Shown here: positions 1 to 8,754 of the stretch, one piece after another
How positions within the stretch are numbered: the stretch's first letter is position 1
Layout of the letters: each line of letters opens with the position of its first letter
DNA from: JBBDYG01 sp040901765
Lineage (GTDB): Bacteria > Planctomycetota > Planctomycetia > Pirellulales > Lacipirellulaceae
Length of the DNA stretch: 64,000 nucleotides
Direction: 5' to 3'
Assembly (NCBI GenBank): GCA_040901765.1
Contig: JBBDYG010000097.1
Coordinates: 19,987 to 83,986, forward strand
The notes under the pieces: generated by a model
What the model was told of the DNA's origin: nothing
What the model saw: the letters and a program-made list of their open reading frames with translations, nothing else
The model's database searches: none
Made by a program: the position numbers and the translations under genes

Positions 1-531
1 GATTAAATCGATGACGCCTTCGAACTTGTCCTCTTTGCCAATCCCAAGCTGCATCAGCACCGCATCGCAGCCCAGCTTCGCCTTCACCTGATCGACGACC
101 GACTCGGCGTTCGCGCCGGTGCGGTCCATCTTGTTGATGAACGCCAGCCGCGGTATGTGGTAACGCTTCATCTGGCGATCGACGGTCATCGACTGCGACT
201 GCACACCACCCACGGCGCACAGCACGAGCACCGCGCCGTCGAGCACACGCAGGCTGCGCTCGACCTCGACGGTGAAGTCGACGTGTCCCGGCGTGTCGAT
301 CAGATTGATTTGGTGGTCCTGCCACTTCACCGTGGTGGCCGCGCTGGTAATGGTAATGCCGCGCTCCTTCTCCAGCTCCATGTGGTCCATGGTCGCGCCA
401 TCGCCGCCGCCGCGGACGTCCTCGATCTTGTGGATTCGTCCGGCGTAGAACAGAATCCGCTCGCTCAACGTGGTTTTACCCGAGTCGATGTGGGCGGAGA
501 TGCCAATGTTACGAAGGTTGCGCAGATTCAT
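1..531 (-). CDS. fusA: Elongation factor G, N-terminal part (runs off the window edge)
   Basis: This is the first 177 codons of a translational GTPase that catalyses ribosome translocation in the cytoplasm. All the N-terminal G-domain signatures are visible: AHIDSGKTT (G1, about residues 13-21), RGITI (G2, near 57-60), DTPGHVDF (G3, near 79-85) and NKMD (G4, near 132-135). The frame is open to base 1. The stretch after G1 (YAGRIHKIEDVRGGDGATMD) and the Ser in AHIDSGKTT resemble mitochondrial EF-G1 and the spirochaete/planctomycete EF-G1 group more than standard bacterial EF-G, which usually has AHIDAGKTT. No ribosomal protein gene lies upstream within 540 bp, so this copy is not in a visible str operon. 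The start ATG is inferred from the family N-terminus. Confidence 0.95.
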   Translation of the reverse strand, partial: MNLRNLRNIGISAHIDSGKTTLSERILFYAGRIHKIEDVRGGGDGATMDHMELEKERGITITSAATTVKWQDHQINLIDTPGHVDFTVEVERSLRVLDGAVLVLCAVGGVQSQSMTVDRQMKRYHIPRLAFINKMDRTGANAESVVDQVKAKLGCDAVLMQLGIGKEDKFEGVIDLI

Positions 532-1074
532 CGGGTTCCTCGATCGGCCAGCGCCCTGGGCTGGCTACTGTTAAATTCTTCACTAATTCTAACGTGACGC
601 GTCACTCAATGACGCCGGTCGCACGAATCGCCATGCGCCAAAAACGCACGACTATCGTACCGGAACGGCCGCTGGTGGGCACGGTCAGTCTCACGCGACA
701 GGCCCAAGCGGTGAAAGCACCACGAGGCCGGGCTTGGCGACGTTTGCTGCCCGGCCCGCCACAAAGGGGCGATGGGAGAACGGGACGCCCGAACGTAAGA
801 CCCTGGGAAAGGCGGGATAGCCTTGTATGGTAGCTCTTACCGATCCCCGTTTCTAGGGTGAATCGTTCAGATTCGCCGTGAATCGGCCCGCGCCATTACC
901 TGCCCCACGCGAATGCCTAATTTTCCGCGGACAAACCTATAGGGAGGCCACACCGCTCGACCGATTCGCTCCGAACAACCGACCCTCGATCAAGGGTGGA
1001 CACTTCCGCCGCTGCTGGACAAACTGCCGTTTCCCGATTCCGCTCAAACCCTTTAGCCACGCCGGGTTAACACT
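532..1074. other. Intergenic region between divergent fusA and the CPBP protease gene
   Basis: I see no convincing gene here; the short open frames have no family resemblance. Positions 726-733 and 749-756 form a perfect 8-bp GC-rich inverted repeat (GGCCGGGC/GCCCGGCC), which could be a leader structure of fusA or a repeat remnant. The promoters of both flanking genes must lie here, but no clear consensus is visible. Confidence 0.5.
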
Positions 1075-1962
1075 ATGAATACGGATTCCCGTCCCGTCGG
1101 TTCGGCAGACGATGCGCTAAGCAGCCGATTCTGGGCCGGTCTCCCGTGGGCACCGTTCGTAATCCCGTTCTTGGTGTACGGGTTGATCGGCAGCCTCGAA
1201 CCTTCCGACCCGCCTGAGCCAAACCTTTTAGGGTTTACGGTCGCCTACGAACACTACCCCCTGATCTACACCGTAAAAATCGCCGCCACGATCGCAGCCC
1301 TAGCAATCTTCTGGCCCGCCTACACCCAATCCCCCTCCCTCTTGTGGGGAGGGGCTAGGGGAGGGGAAATTCCCAATGAAGGCACTGATCTCGCTTCCCC
1401 CCCCTCCGTCCCTGGGGGAGGGGCTAGGAGAGGGGGTTTTCTCGTCCGCGTAAGCCCGCTCGCCATCGTCGTCGGTGTCGTGGGCGGCCTGCTGTGGATC
1501 GCGCTCGCCCACGTCCCCCTCGAACAACTCCTCGCCCCATTCGGCATCGGCGACTGGTTCGCCCGCAGCGACCGTCCCGCCTTTAACCCATTCGAGCAAC
1601 TCAAAGACAACCAAGCCTGGGCGTATGGTTTCCTCGGCATCCGCTTCATCGGCCTCGTGCTCGTCGTGGCCATGATGGAAGAGCTATTCCTTCGCGGCTT
1701 CCTGATGCGGTTCGTCATGCATGCCAACTGGCCCCAAGTTCCCTTCGGCGAAGTCAACGGCACGGCCATCGCCGTAGGCACGATCTTTCCCATGCTCACT
1801 CACCCGCCCAGCGAACTGCTGGCCGTTGCCGTCTGGTTCAGCCTCGTCACCTGGCTGATGGTCCGCACCAAAAACTTCTGGGACTGCGTCGCAGCACACG
1901 CGATCACGAACCTGATGCTCGGTATTTACGTGGTCGTCTTCAAACAGTGGTGGTTGTGGTAG
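1075..1962 (+). CDS. CPBP-family intramembrane metalloprotease (CAAX-protease-like)
   Basis: A 295-residue polytopic membrane protein. The catalytic signature EELFLRGF (EExxxR, about residues 202-209) is followed by a second conserved stretch with His (HPPSE, about 242-246) and a third with His and Asn (AAHAITN, near 275-281), as in CPBP/Abi proteases that cleave within the membrane. Related proteins in bacteria are sometimes tied to exosortase sorting, but no exosortase is seen here. Residues about 83-122 are an odd Gly/Pro/Ser-rich loop encoded by two copies of a GC-rich repeat inserted in frame between two membrane segments. The ATG at 1075 has no obvious ribosome binding site. The substrate is unknown. 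Confidence 0.85.
   Translation: MNTDSRPVGSADDALSSRFWAGLPWAPFVIPFLVYGLIGSLEPSDPPEPNLLGFTVAYEHYPLIYTVKIAATIAALAIFWPAYTQSPSLLWGGARGGEIPNEGTDLASPPSVPGGGARRGGFLVRVSPLAIVVGVVGGLLWIALAHVPLEQLLAPFGIGDWFARSDRPAFNPFEQLKDNQAWAYGFLGIRFIGLVLVVAMMEELFLRGFLMRFVMHANWPQVPFGEVNGTAIAVGTIFPMLTHPPSELLAVAVWFSLVTWLMVRTKNFWDCVAAHAITNLMLGIYVVVFKQWWLW
1331..1436 (+). repeat. Two in-frame copies of a C/G-rich palindromic repeat inside the CPBP gene
   Basis: Positions 1331-1367 and 1396-1436 each read as a C-run, a short linker, then GGGGAGGGGCTAGG and G-runs, so each can fold back on itself. Similar C-run/G-run elements occur in intergenic DNA near 4668-4690, 17625-17660 and 31507-31549. Together they add about 40 codons to the protease without breaking the frame. 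Confidence 0.7.
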
Positions 1963-1980
1963 AGGCAGTCCAACATACGA

Positions 1981-2376
1981 ATTCCAAGCCAATCGCGTCT
2001 CTGCCCTGAAAGGGCAAAATCTGATAGCCCAGGGCGTCGCCCTGGGAACGAATCGAGCCACGATACCCAAGCTCTGAAAGAGCGGCATCATTAGTTCAAG
2101 CGCGATCCCGCCCATTCAGGGCTTGAACGATGGGTGGGATCTGTACCCAGGGCTTCGCCCTGGGCTACCCGATCGCGCCCTTTCAGGGCGAAGAGCGCTT
2201 GATCGCGCTCGTCACAAGGTTCGCTCACATTCAATGGCGCGCACCGCGACGCTTTGCGGCGGACGCTAGATGGCGCACTCCGGGCCTCGGCCTGAAAGGC
2301 CGAAATCGGATAGCCCAGGGCAACGCCCTGGGTACGGATCGAAATACAATTCCCAAGCTCTGAAAGTGCGACATCG
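1981..2376. repeat. Cluster of three copies of a palindromic intergenic repeat (CCCAGGGC family)
   Basis: Copies at about 2003-2093 and 2289-2376 lie in the same orientation and align nearly end to end: CTGAAAGG, then TAGCCCAGGGC-N3-GCCCTGGG, then CCCAAGCTCTGAAAG. A copy at about 2106-2190 is in the opposite orientation. Each has at its core an 8-9 bp perfect palindrome with a 3-nt loop. Two more copies lie at about 46420-46463 and 46816-46900. The 565-bp gap between the flanking genes holds nothing else I can recognise. Confidence 0.8.
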
Positions 2377-2528
2377 ACCGTGCCGGGTTCATGGCTGCCT
2401 GCAAATTATTTCGCACCACTTCGAGTGGTTCCGCTAGAATGAAGAAGCGCCGGACGCGGAACGATTTCCTAGCAATCCATCGCGCATGAAGTCAAGGTTC
2501 GATTGGACTTCCCTTTTTTCAGCTACAC

Positions 2529-4256
2529 ATGAGAGCAATTCAAATGGCACACAAGCGACATTCTTGTGAACGATTGATCGGTGCTGCGATCGCGCTTGGC
2601 AATTTGACGCTTTGTCCGACTGCCCTTTTCGCCGATGAAAAGCCACCGCAAGAAATACTTTTGGTACCGGTTCGAGTGGTCGATGCCGAAAATGCGCCGA
2701 TCGCGGGCGTCGAGGTCATTCCATGGGCGCTGCGTTGCTCCCAAGGGCACGGCAAATGGCGCGTGGGCGGGCTGGGCGACAGCGAGCCAGAAGCGGTTAC
2801 GACCGACGCCGATGGCCGCGCGACTATCGCGTACCCTCGGTATGCCGAGCCGAAAGAGTATGTGAGTACGACCGAGGTGACCCTGTCGCTCAACCACCCT
2901 GATTTTGCTTATATCAGTCACGAGGACGTTAACGTTCCTAGAGAAGACGATGGGCCACACACGGTCACTTTGCCACGCGGAGCCGTGGTCGAAATCGTCC
3001 CGATCGAAGAGGGTAAGCCGGCGAAGCTTGAAGGACTCTATGTGAAGTGGTCCGACGGTCGGTCGTGGGTGGCGGGGATAGGGCCAAAGATAACCGACGA
3101 CGTCGCGCTCCGCATTCCGCCGATGCCGGCCGGAAAAGGGAAGCTGCTCATGGCAAGACTTGACGGCGAACGCGTGACGCATTTCAGTCCCGTCGTCGAT
3201 CTTGAACTTCAGACGGACACAACGGTCCGCGAGCGTGTGGAATTGTCTCCCGCTGTACGGATCAAGGGTTCGTTCAGCGCAAATGTGCCACGCCCCGTTG
3301 CGAACGGACGTGTATCGTTGCGAATGCTGCCGAAGGAGTCGGGCTTTACGGACGTAAACTGGTACGATTGGACCCCGGTCGCGGAGGATGGAACGTTTGA
3401 AATCGATTCCTGGCCGGCGGGCGAAGCCTTGCAGGTCATCGCCATCTGCGATGGCTTCATCGCCGAGTCGGGGGAGGCGCCGGAGGTCGTCCAAGATCCG
3501 CCGAAGATCGATTCCTTTCAGCGGCCACAGGTGTTTTCATCGGAAGCGCTAGGTGAACCCATCGAGGTTCGCATGACGCCGATGGTGCGATGCGCTATCG
3601 AAACGGTCAATGAATCGGGTGCGCCGGTGGCCGGCGTGAAGGTCGGGTCGTGCCCCAATGTCGGCTGGTGGAATGGCGGCTCGCAAATCTATTGCACCCC
3701 GCTTGTGCGCGGCGCGCAGCTATTGGTGAAGCGCGACTATTCGACCTGCATTGATACCGCTTTTCCAACCCCCTTCATAACGACGACCGATGCAAATGGA
3801 CGAGGCGAACTCGAACTGCCAGCGGGGCGTGAAGACCTGTATGTCGAGCACGCTGAATATGAGTTGCCGGTCGTGCGCGGTCGTCGGGATCATCGAGTAC
3901 TTCTCGACTCTAGCAAGTCGACAACGATCCAACTCAGACTCCAACCGAAGGGCAACGAGTTCCTCGGCGAATGGGACAAGCTCGCGGGCGTACTCTTCGG
4001 ATGCACCGGCGAAGAATGCCGCCGGTTGCTCGACGATGCTGGCTTTCGCACCAACATGGATGAGGTCCGCAAGTTACTTGACTCGGCCGACGATCCGACC
4101 GATCCCGCGGTTCTAAGTTCGGCCTACACAGCCACGGCCGCTGCATTCGACGAACTGGATGACAAAGAAGAAGCATCCAAATGGCGGCTCAAGGCTGCGC
4201 AGCAGGCCGAGAAGTTGAAGGCCAAGTCCCGCGACACTTCGGAACCAAAGCCCTAG
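2529..4256 (+). CDS. Exported protein with carboxypeptidase-regulatory-like (Ig-fold) repeats
   Basis: A 575-residue protein with an N-terminal signal peptide (hydrophobic about residues 16-33, cleavage probably after LFADE-proximal Ala). The mature part contains at least two stretches with the typical pattern of carboxypeptidase-regulatory or Bacteroidetes-type Ig-fold domains: VRVVDAENAPIAGVEV with TDADGRATI downstream (about 48-103), and ETVNESGAPVAGVKV with TDANGRGELELP (about 358-434). The C-terminal 100 residues are charged and helical. An alternative start is the ATG at 2544, five codons later, with GAGAG upstream. It has no enzymatic motif; an envelope or surface role is inferred from the fold type. 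It stands alone between repeat-filled gaps. Confidence 0.75.
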   Translation: MRAIQMAHKRHSCERLIGAAIALGNLTLCPTALFADEKPPQEILLVPVRVVDAENAPIAGVEVIPWALRCSQGHGKWRVGGLGDSEPEAVTTDADGRATIAYPRYAEPKEYVSTTEVTLSLNHPDFAYISHEDVNVPREDDGPHTVTLPRGAVVEIVPIEEGKPAKLEGLYVKWSDGRSWVAGIGPKITDDVALRIPPMPAGKGKLLMARLDGERVTHFSPVVDLELQTDTTVRERVELSPAVRIKGSFSANVPRPVANGRVSLRMLPKESGFTDVNWYDWTPVAEDGTFEIDSWPAGEALQVIAICDGFIAESGEAPEVVQDPPKIDSFQRPQVFSSEALGEPIEVRMTPMVRCAIETVNESGAPVAGVKVGSCPNVGWWNGGSQIYCTPLVRGAQLLVKRDYSTCIDTAFPTPFITTTDANGRGELELPAGREDLYVEHAEYELPVVRGRRDHRVLLDSSKSTTIQLRLQPKGNEFLGEWDKLAGVLFGCTGEECRRLLDDAGFRTNMDEVRKLLDSADDPTDPAVLSSAYTATAAAFDELDDKEEASKWRLKAAQQAEKLKAKSRDTSEPKP

Positions 4257-4906
4257 CGCACCTGCCATCGGATCAGTTCGTGCAATGCGGACTTCGCCGG
4301 GTGCCACTCCACGCCGCTAACCCAGTCTTTCCGTCGAAAGGCAACGTAGTTGCATCCAAGCCGGAGGCTTGGCAGCCATTAGCCGGCGGTAAGCGCGAGC
4401 GCCACCGCCGGAAAAATCGAGCGATACAAGGAAGCACCCCGGTAGGGGTGCCAGCAACCTCATTCCATGCGAAATTGCTGCGACCCCGACCGGGGGCGTG
4501 CGGGCGATCTTTTGGTTTCCGGTGGTGCGCTGCGCGACCACCGGCTAATGGCTGCCATCCCGCTCAACAAAAGACGTGAAGTTGCAGTTCCCCGACCCTC
4601 GCGGCGCAGTCGGTTTCACGCTCTTTGACAACTCGAATATAGAGATCGACCCGCTACGCAACCCCTTCCCCCGCGGACGGGGAGGGGGATGATATCCGCC
4701 ACCCAGCCCCCTAATGCTGTCCGCCCATGCCCGGCCGTTGGCGGCCAGAATCAGGCTTTATCTGCCCAATCGGCGGGACGCCCTCCCAAAACCGAAATCC
4801 CTGACTCCCGACCCCCTGACTCCTCGCCCCCCCCCATCAAAACAGCAAGGGCCTCGCTGCTTTCGCAACAAGGCCCCCGCGTCCCCCCCTCGCGTAAATT
4901 GTGCGT
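4257..4906. other. Repeat-filled intergenic region
   Basis: No gene is supported in this 650-bp gap. It holds the paired-hairpin element at 4371-4556, a C-run/G-run element at about 4668-4690 and a C9 homopolymer near 4828. The 3' ends of the flanking genes converge here. Confidence 0.6.
4371..4556. repeat. Inverted repeat built from two hairpins (BIME-like)
   Basis: Outer arms 4371-4390 and 4537-4556 are complementary at 19 of 20 positions. Each outer arm runs into its own hairpin: CCGGCGGT/ACCGCCGG at about 4383-4411 and CCGGTGGT/ACCACCGG at about 4519-4544. The stem sequences differ but are internally compensated. This arrangement is typical of REP/BIME elements mobilised by REP-associated transposases. 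Confidence 0.75.
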
Positions 4907-7147
4907 CTAACGCTGGTAAGTCGCTTGGCGGATCGGCTGTGGCGGCTCGGTGCGGAAGGGTTGGTTCGATTGGTACAGAGCTAAGCGATCTTGGTACAAC
5001 GCCCGATCGGCCGCGGGCGCCAACTCAATGGCTCGCGCCTGGGTCGCTTGGGCCCCGGCAAAGTCGCCCGCATTGGCCTGAGCGGCCGCCAGCGTGTCCA
5101 GCGTTAGGTCGTCCTCCTGGCCGGCGCGCTGTAATGCTTGTTCGGCATGGGCCAGCGCTTGTTCCGCATTGCGAAACGATTCGTCGGGACATGTCGCTTG
5201 GACCCAGGCGAGACTTCGGTAGGCCGCTTCGAGGCTCGGGTCCATCGCGATTGTCTGCTGATAGCCTTCAATAGCGGCGGCGTAGCGGCCCATGTCGGTG
5301 AGCAGGTCGGCCCGGCCCAGGGCCATGTGCGCGTCGCCGGAAGCAAGCAGCACCGCGGCATCGTAGTGTTGCAGTGCCTCCTCGAAGTTGCCCACCATGT
5401 GGCACACGCGTCCGCGGCCTTTATGCGCTACTGCCAGGTCGGGGTCCAGCGTAATCGCTTGTCGGTAGTCATCGAGCGCCGCCCCCAGGTCGCCCGCCTG
5501 CGTGTACAGCGCGGCGCGATTCGAATAGGCCTTGGCGAATTTCGGATTAAGCTCGACGGTGCGGTTGAATTCATCGAACGCCGCGGCAAACTGACCTTGC
5601 TGCGCGAGCATCACGCCACGATTGTGAACGGCCCGCCAGAGGTCGGGATTGGTGTGAATCGCGTCCTCGAAGTCGAGCATCGCGTCGCGATCGCGTCCGG
5701 CGTCGGCCCGCAACTCGCCGCGTCGGTTAAGCGCCCAGCCGGCCAGGTTCTTGCTGTACTCGACGGCTTGAGCCGAACTGTCGATTGCCAGCGCGTGGCG
5801 GCACATCTGCACGACCTGCGTGAGCTGTTCTTCCGATTCCGCTGTCTGGGCGAAACCATTCGCTTCGGCCAAGAGTTGAACCACCCGCTCCGAGGGCTGC
5901 GCCGTGGGGGCAGCTTGAACTGCTTCAGCACGGAGGGGGACCGGGTTCTTCGCCACCGCCGTCGGCTGTTGCGAAGCCGTCGCCGCGCGGTTTTCAATTA
6001 CTAACGGCACTGGTTCCGATTGAATGACACGCGACTGCATCGTTGGAGAGGGGGACATCGGCATTGAAGCCTGTGGACTCTGGTGCGGCATCTCCGGCGA
6101 CATTGAGGTGATTAAGGGCCGATTCTGCTGAGGGGCACGCGAACCTTGGGGCGAGGAACTCGCGCTGCGCGTTGCAACCGAAGTAGCTTCATCGCTTACG
6201 AACACAGGTTGAGACTGTGGACCGCTAGCGACCGGGTCTCTGCCCGGCTGCCGTAATCGCTCCATTGTTTCGCGCCCGCGGTCGAAGGCATTGTTCTCCG
6301 GGCCTTGCGGAACTCGTGCGAAACTATTGTGCGGCTGAGTAGGAACGCTGGTCGCTCCACGACTGGTTTGCATTGAATTGTTTGGGTTGCCACCAAGTAG
6401 ACTCGCCGGCCGGTTCGTCGCAGGGCGTAACTGCAAGCCGCTGTTGCCTCGCGACGTGTAATCAACCGGGGTTACCGCACGGTCTTGAAGATCGCTGACT
6501 TCCGATTGCTCTCGCTGCAACTGCATCTGCTGTACTCGCGAAACGTCATTCCGAAATTGTCCGGGCTCTTGCGTCGGTTGGTTTTGATAGTTGTTGGGGC
6601 GGCCCATGGGAGCGGCTTGATCGGCCGGCGGCATCGCTTCTTCATCCGCGCCGCCAAAGAGTTTTCGCAGCGAAAATCGCGACGGCTTCTCGCTCGGAGC
6701 CAGTGCTTCCTCGCCTGATTGCGGCACGGGCGTCGTGCGACGCTGCATGCGGCGCGGACCCGGATGCTTTGCGGACCGAGTCCCAGGCGCGGCTTGTTCG
6801 GAAGCATCGTCCCCAAAAATTCCCGATAACGAAAGTCGCCCAAACTTCGATCGAAGCCCGGAACTCGACTCCGCTTCGCCAGTCGGCTCCGTAGGCGCCG
6901 CGAGCATCTCTCTCGGCACCGTTTGCGGCGCGGCTTGGCCACGCGAGGGGCGGCTTGTCCGTTGCTGCATTCCGCCAATCGCATGGGGTGTCGACGGGCC
7001 TCGCAGAGCTGGCAGCTTCGGCCCGCTGTCGTCTGCGGCGGGCGAGGCTGCCTCGTAGTCCCCTGCAAACGCGACGCCTTGGGCGCTCGCAGAGTTGCTC
7101 GCTAGCAAACCTAGCAATCCGACCGCGAAACTGTGTGTTGCCGTCAT
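4907..7147 (-). CDS. Exported TPR protein with long disordered N-terminal region
   Basis: A 746-residue protein. I chose the ATG at 7147 because it gives a clean signal peptide (HSFAVGLLGLLASNSASAQG); the frame stays open 43 codons further upstream without one. Residues about 25-420 are low-complexity, rich in Pro, Gln, Ser and Arg, and probably unstructured. The C-terminal third has about seven TPR units (from VEYSKNLAGWALNRRGE to the end), including the planctomycete signature VQATCPDESFR followed by LDTLAAAQANAGDF. It is probably a scaffold in the periplasm or cell envelope. The neighbouring gene at 7445 encodes a shorter paralogue with the same C-terminal layout. Confidence 0.8.
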   Translation of the reverse strand: MTATHSFAVGLLGLLASNSASAQGVAFAGDYEAASPAADDSGPKLPALRGPSTPHAIGGMQQRTSRPSRGQAAPQTVPREMLAAPTEPTGEAESSSGLRSKFGRLSLSGIFGDDASEQAAPGTRSAKHPGPRRMQRRTTPVPQSGEEALAPSEKPSRFSLRKLFGGADEEAMPPADQAAPMGRPNNYQNQPTQEPGQFRNDVSRVQQMQLQREQSEVSDLQDRAVTPVDYTSRGNSGLQLRPATNRPASLLGGNPNNSMQTSRGATSVPTQPHNSFARVPQGPENNAFDRGRETMERLRQPGRDPVASGPQSQPVFVSDEATSVATRSASSSPQGSRAPQQNRPLITSMSPEMPHQSPQASMPMSPSPTMQSRVIQSEPVPLVIENRAATASQQPTAVAKNPVPLRAEAVQAAPTAQPSERVVQLLAEANGFAQTAESEEQLTQVVQMCRHALAIDSSAQAVEYSKNLAGWALNRRGELRADAGRDRDAMLDFEDAIHTNPDLWRAVHNRGVMLAQQGQFAAAFDEFNRTVELNPKFAKAYSNRAALYTQAGDLGAALDDYRQAITLDPDLAVAHKGRGRVCHMVGNFEEALQHYDAAVLLASGDAHMALGRADLLTDMGRYAAAIEGYQQTIAMDPSLEAAYRSLAWVQATCPDESFRNAEQALAHAEQALQRAGQEDDLTLDTLAAAQANAGDFAGAQATQARAIELAPAADRALYQDRLALYQSNQPFRTEPPQPIRQATYQR

Positions 7148-7444
7148 GGAAAATCGTCGTGAAATAATGAACATGTTCGAGAACCTGGGGGAACCTCTCG
7201 GATTGCCATCACGCCATCTGTTTGCCAGCTTCGCTAGCGCTGCTCGGATTACCGAGCGCCGCCCGCGCGCTACCACGGATGACTTAACGGGATTATCGGA
7301 CTGCCGGTAAACAGAACCTAATCGGAAATATCAAAGAAGTCCGCGAAATCAGAAAAGTCTGCGCAGACTACCCGTAGGCAGTGGGTAGGTGAGTAAGTGA
7401 GTGGTGAGTAAGTGAGTAAGTCAATAATCCAGGCCTCCGACCAT
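7148..7444. other. Intergenic region with a simple tandem repeat
   Basis: Positions about 7386-7425 hold imperfect copies of GTGAGTAA/GTGAGTGG. The rest should contain the promoter of the 746-residue TPR protein, but no clear motif is visible. No gene seen. Confidence 0.5.
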
Positions 7445-8689
7445 TCACCTACTCACCCCACTCCGATACGGCTGGCCAGCGGAATAGAGTGCGAGCCGTC
7501 GCTCGATTTCGGCGCGCAACGGGGGCGAGGCCACCGCCACCGCTTGCCGGGCGAATTGAACCGCGGCTGCATAGTCGCCCGCGTTGGCGTGTGCGGCTGC
7601 GACGGAATCCAGAGCCGCCGGGTCGTTGACCGCGCCAAACCGTTGTACCCGCCGTGCCGCTTCGAGGGCCTTCGGCGGATCGCGATAGCGCTCCTCGGGG
7701 CACGTCGCTAGCAGCCAGGCAACGCCTTGATAGGTCGCCGCATGATAGGGATCGAGCCGCAGCGCCGCATCGTAGTCGATGATCGCCTGGTCGTAGTTGC
7801 CGTTCTTCGCAGCCAGCCCACCGCGGTGCGATAATGTCGACGCGCTTTCGGAGCCCAGCGCAACCGCGGAGTCAAATTCCTGTGCCGCCAGATCAGTCCG
7901 ATTGAGTCGTTGGTAAACTTCTCCCCGCCGACAACGCAGTTCGCCATCATTCGGAGCACGCGCGATGGCGGCGGATAAATCCTCCTCGGCGGCTTGCCAT
8001 CGGCTAAGTTGAATCTGCAATTCCGACCGATTGCGATACGGGCCGGCAGCGTCTGGATTCAATTCAATCGCGGTGGCAAAGTCGCGTAGCGCTTCCTCGT
8101 GCTGGCCATAGGTCGCGTAGGTAATCGCTCGATTTTGGTAGGCCGACCAACAACTAGGCTCGACGTTAATTGCTCGCGTGAAGTCGTCGAATGCGGCCCG
8201 TTCGTCTCCTTCGTCGATCAGATGCTCGCCGCGATGGTTGTACGCCCAGGCCGCTAGCCGACCGATCTGTCGTTTAAGCTCGTTGCCTGGCTGGTCCGCC
8301 AACCCCGCGACGCACAGTTCGATGACGCGACTCAGATCGGCGCGCGATCGGGCGTGAGCGGCGAGCTTTTCCGCCTGCGCATAAAGCGCCGCCGCCCGTC
8401 GAGGAATCGCTACCGTTGCGGTGGCGAGTTGCACCCCGTATTCGTTGACTTTGGCGTCGAGTTCCGAGGGGGGCGCGGGCAACAGCCATGGCGGCATTGC
8501 GAGCGCGTTCGGAATCGGTGGCTCCGGCGTCGACGCTGCGGGCGAACCGGCTTCCTCGGGCAAAAGCCGCGCCGGCTGAAGCAACGCACGTTCCGCCGGA
8601 ACAGGATCCGGCATTTGCGCATGATTGACGCTCGTTGCGACCCCCAAGGCCACGGCCAACCCGGCCGCCTGTAGCGAGATACATTTCAT
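7445..8689 (-). CDS. Exported TPR protein, shorter tandem paralogue
   Basis: A 414-residue TPR protein. The ATG at 8689 is chosen because AAGGA lies about 7 nt upstream and it opens directly into a signal peptide (LQAAGLAVALGVATSVNHAQ); an ATG at 8698 is the alternative. After a Pro-rich linker (about residues 30-75), TPR units fill the rest, ending with LLATCPEERYR and LDSVAAAHANAGDYAAAV, the same C-terminal signature as the TPR gene at 4907-7147. The final residues of both proteins (RLALYSAGQPYRS, compared with RLALYQSNQPFRT) show clear common descent. It follows fumC on the same strand with a 65-bp gap, so co-transcription is possible. Confidence 0.85.
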   Translation of the reverse strand: MKCISLQAAGLAVALGVATSVNHAQMPDPVPAERALLQPARLLPEEAGSPAASTPEPPIPNALAMPPWLLPAPPSELDAKVNEYGVQLATATVAIPRRAAALYAQAEKLAAHARSRADLSRVIELCVAGLADQPGNELKRQIGRLAAWAYNHRGEHLIDEGDERAAFDDFTRAINVEPSCWSAYQNRAITYATYGQHEEALRDFATAIELNPDAAGPYRNRSELQIQLSRWQAAEEDLSAAIARAPNDGELRCRRGEVYQRLNRTDLAAQEFDSAVALGSESASTLSHRGGLAAKNGNYDQAIIDYDAALRLDPYHAATYQGVAWLLATCPEERYRDPPKALEAARRVQRFGAVNDPAALDSVAAAHANAGDYAAAVQFARQAVAVASPPLRAEIERRLALYSAGQPYRSGVSR

Positions 8690-8754
8690 ACGCCGCATCC
8701 TTGCGAAGAAAAGTGGCCGGTGGTCAGTGGTCAGTTGCAACGGACCAAGGCGAG

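Noticed and set aside
594..833. 79-codon open frame upstream of the CPBP gene
   Set aside because: Arg/Pro-rich translation without family features, no ribosome binding site.
7386..7425. GTGAGTAA tandem iterations as a binding-site array
   Set aside because: Copies are irregular and not palindromic; more likely slippage-derived simple repeat.
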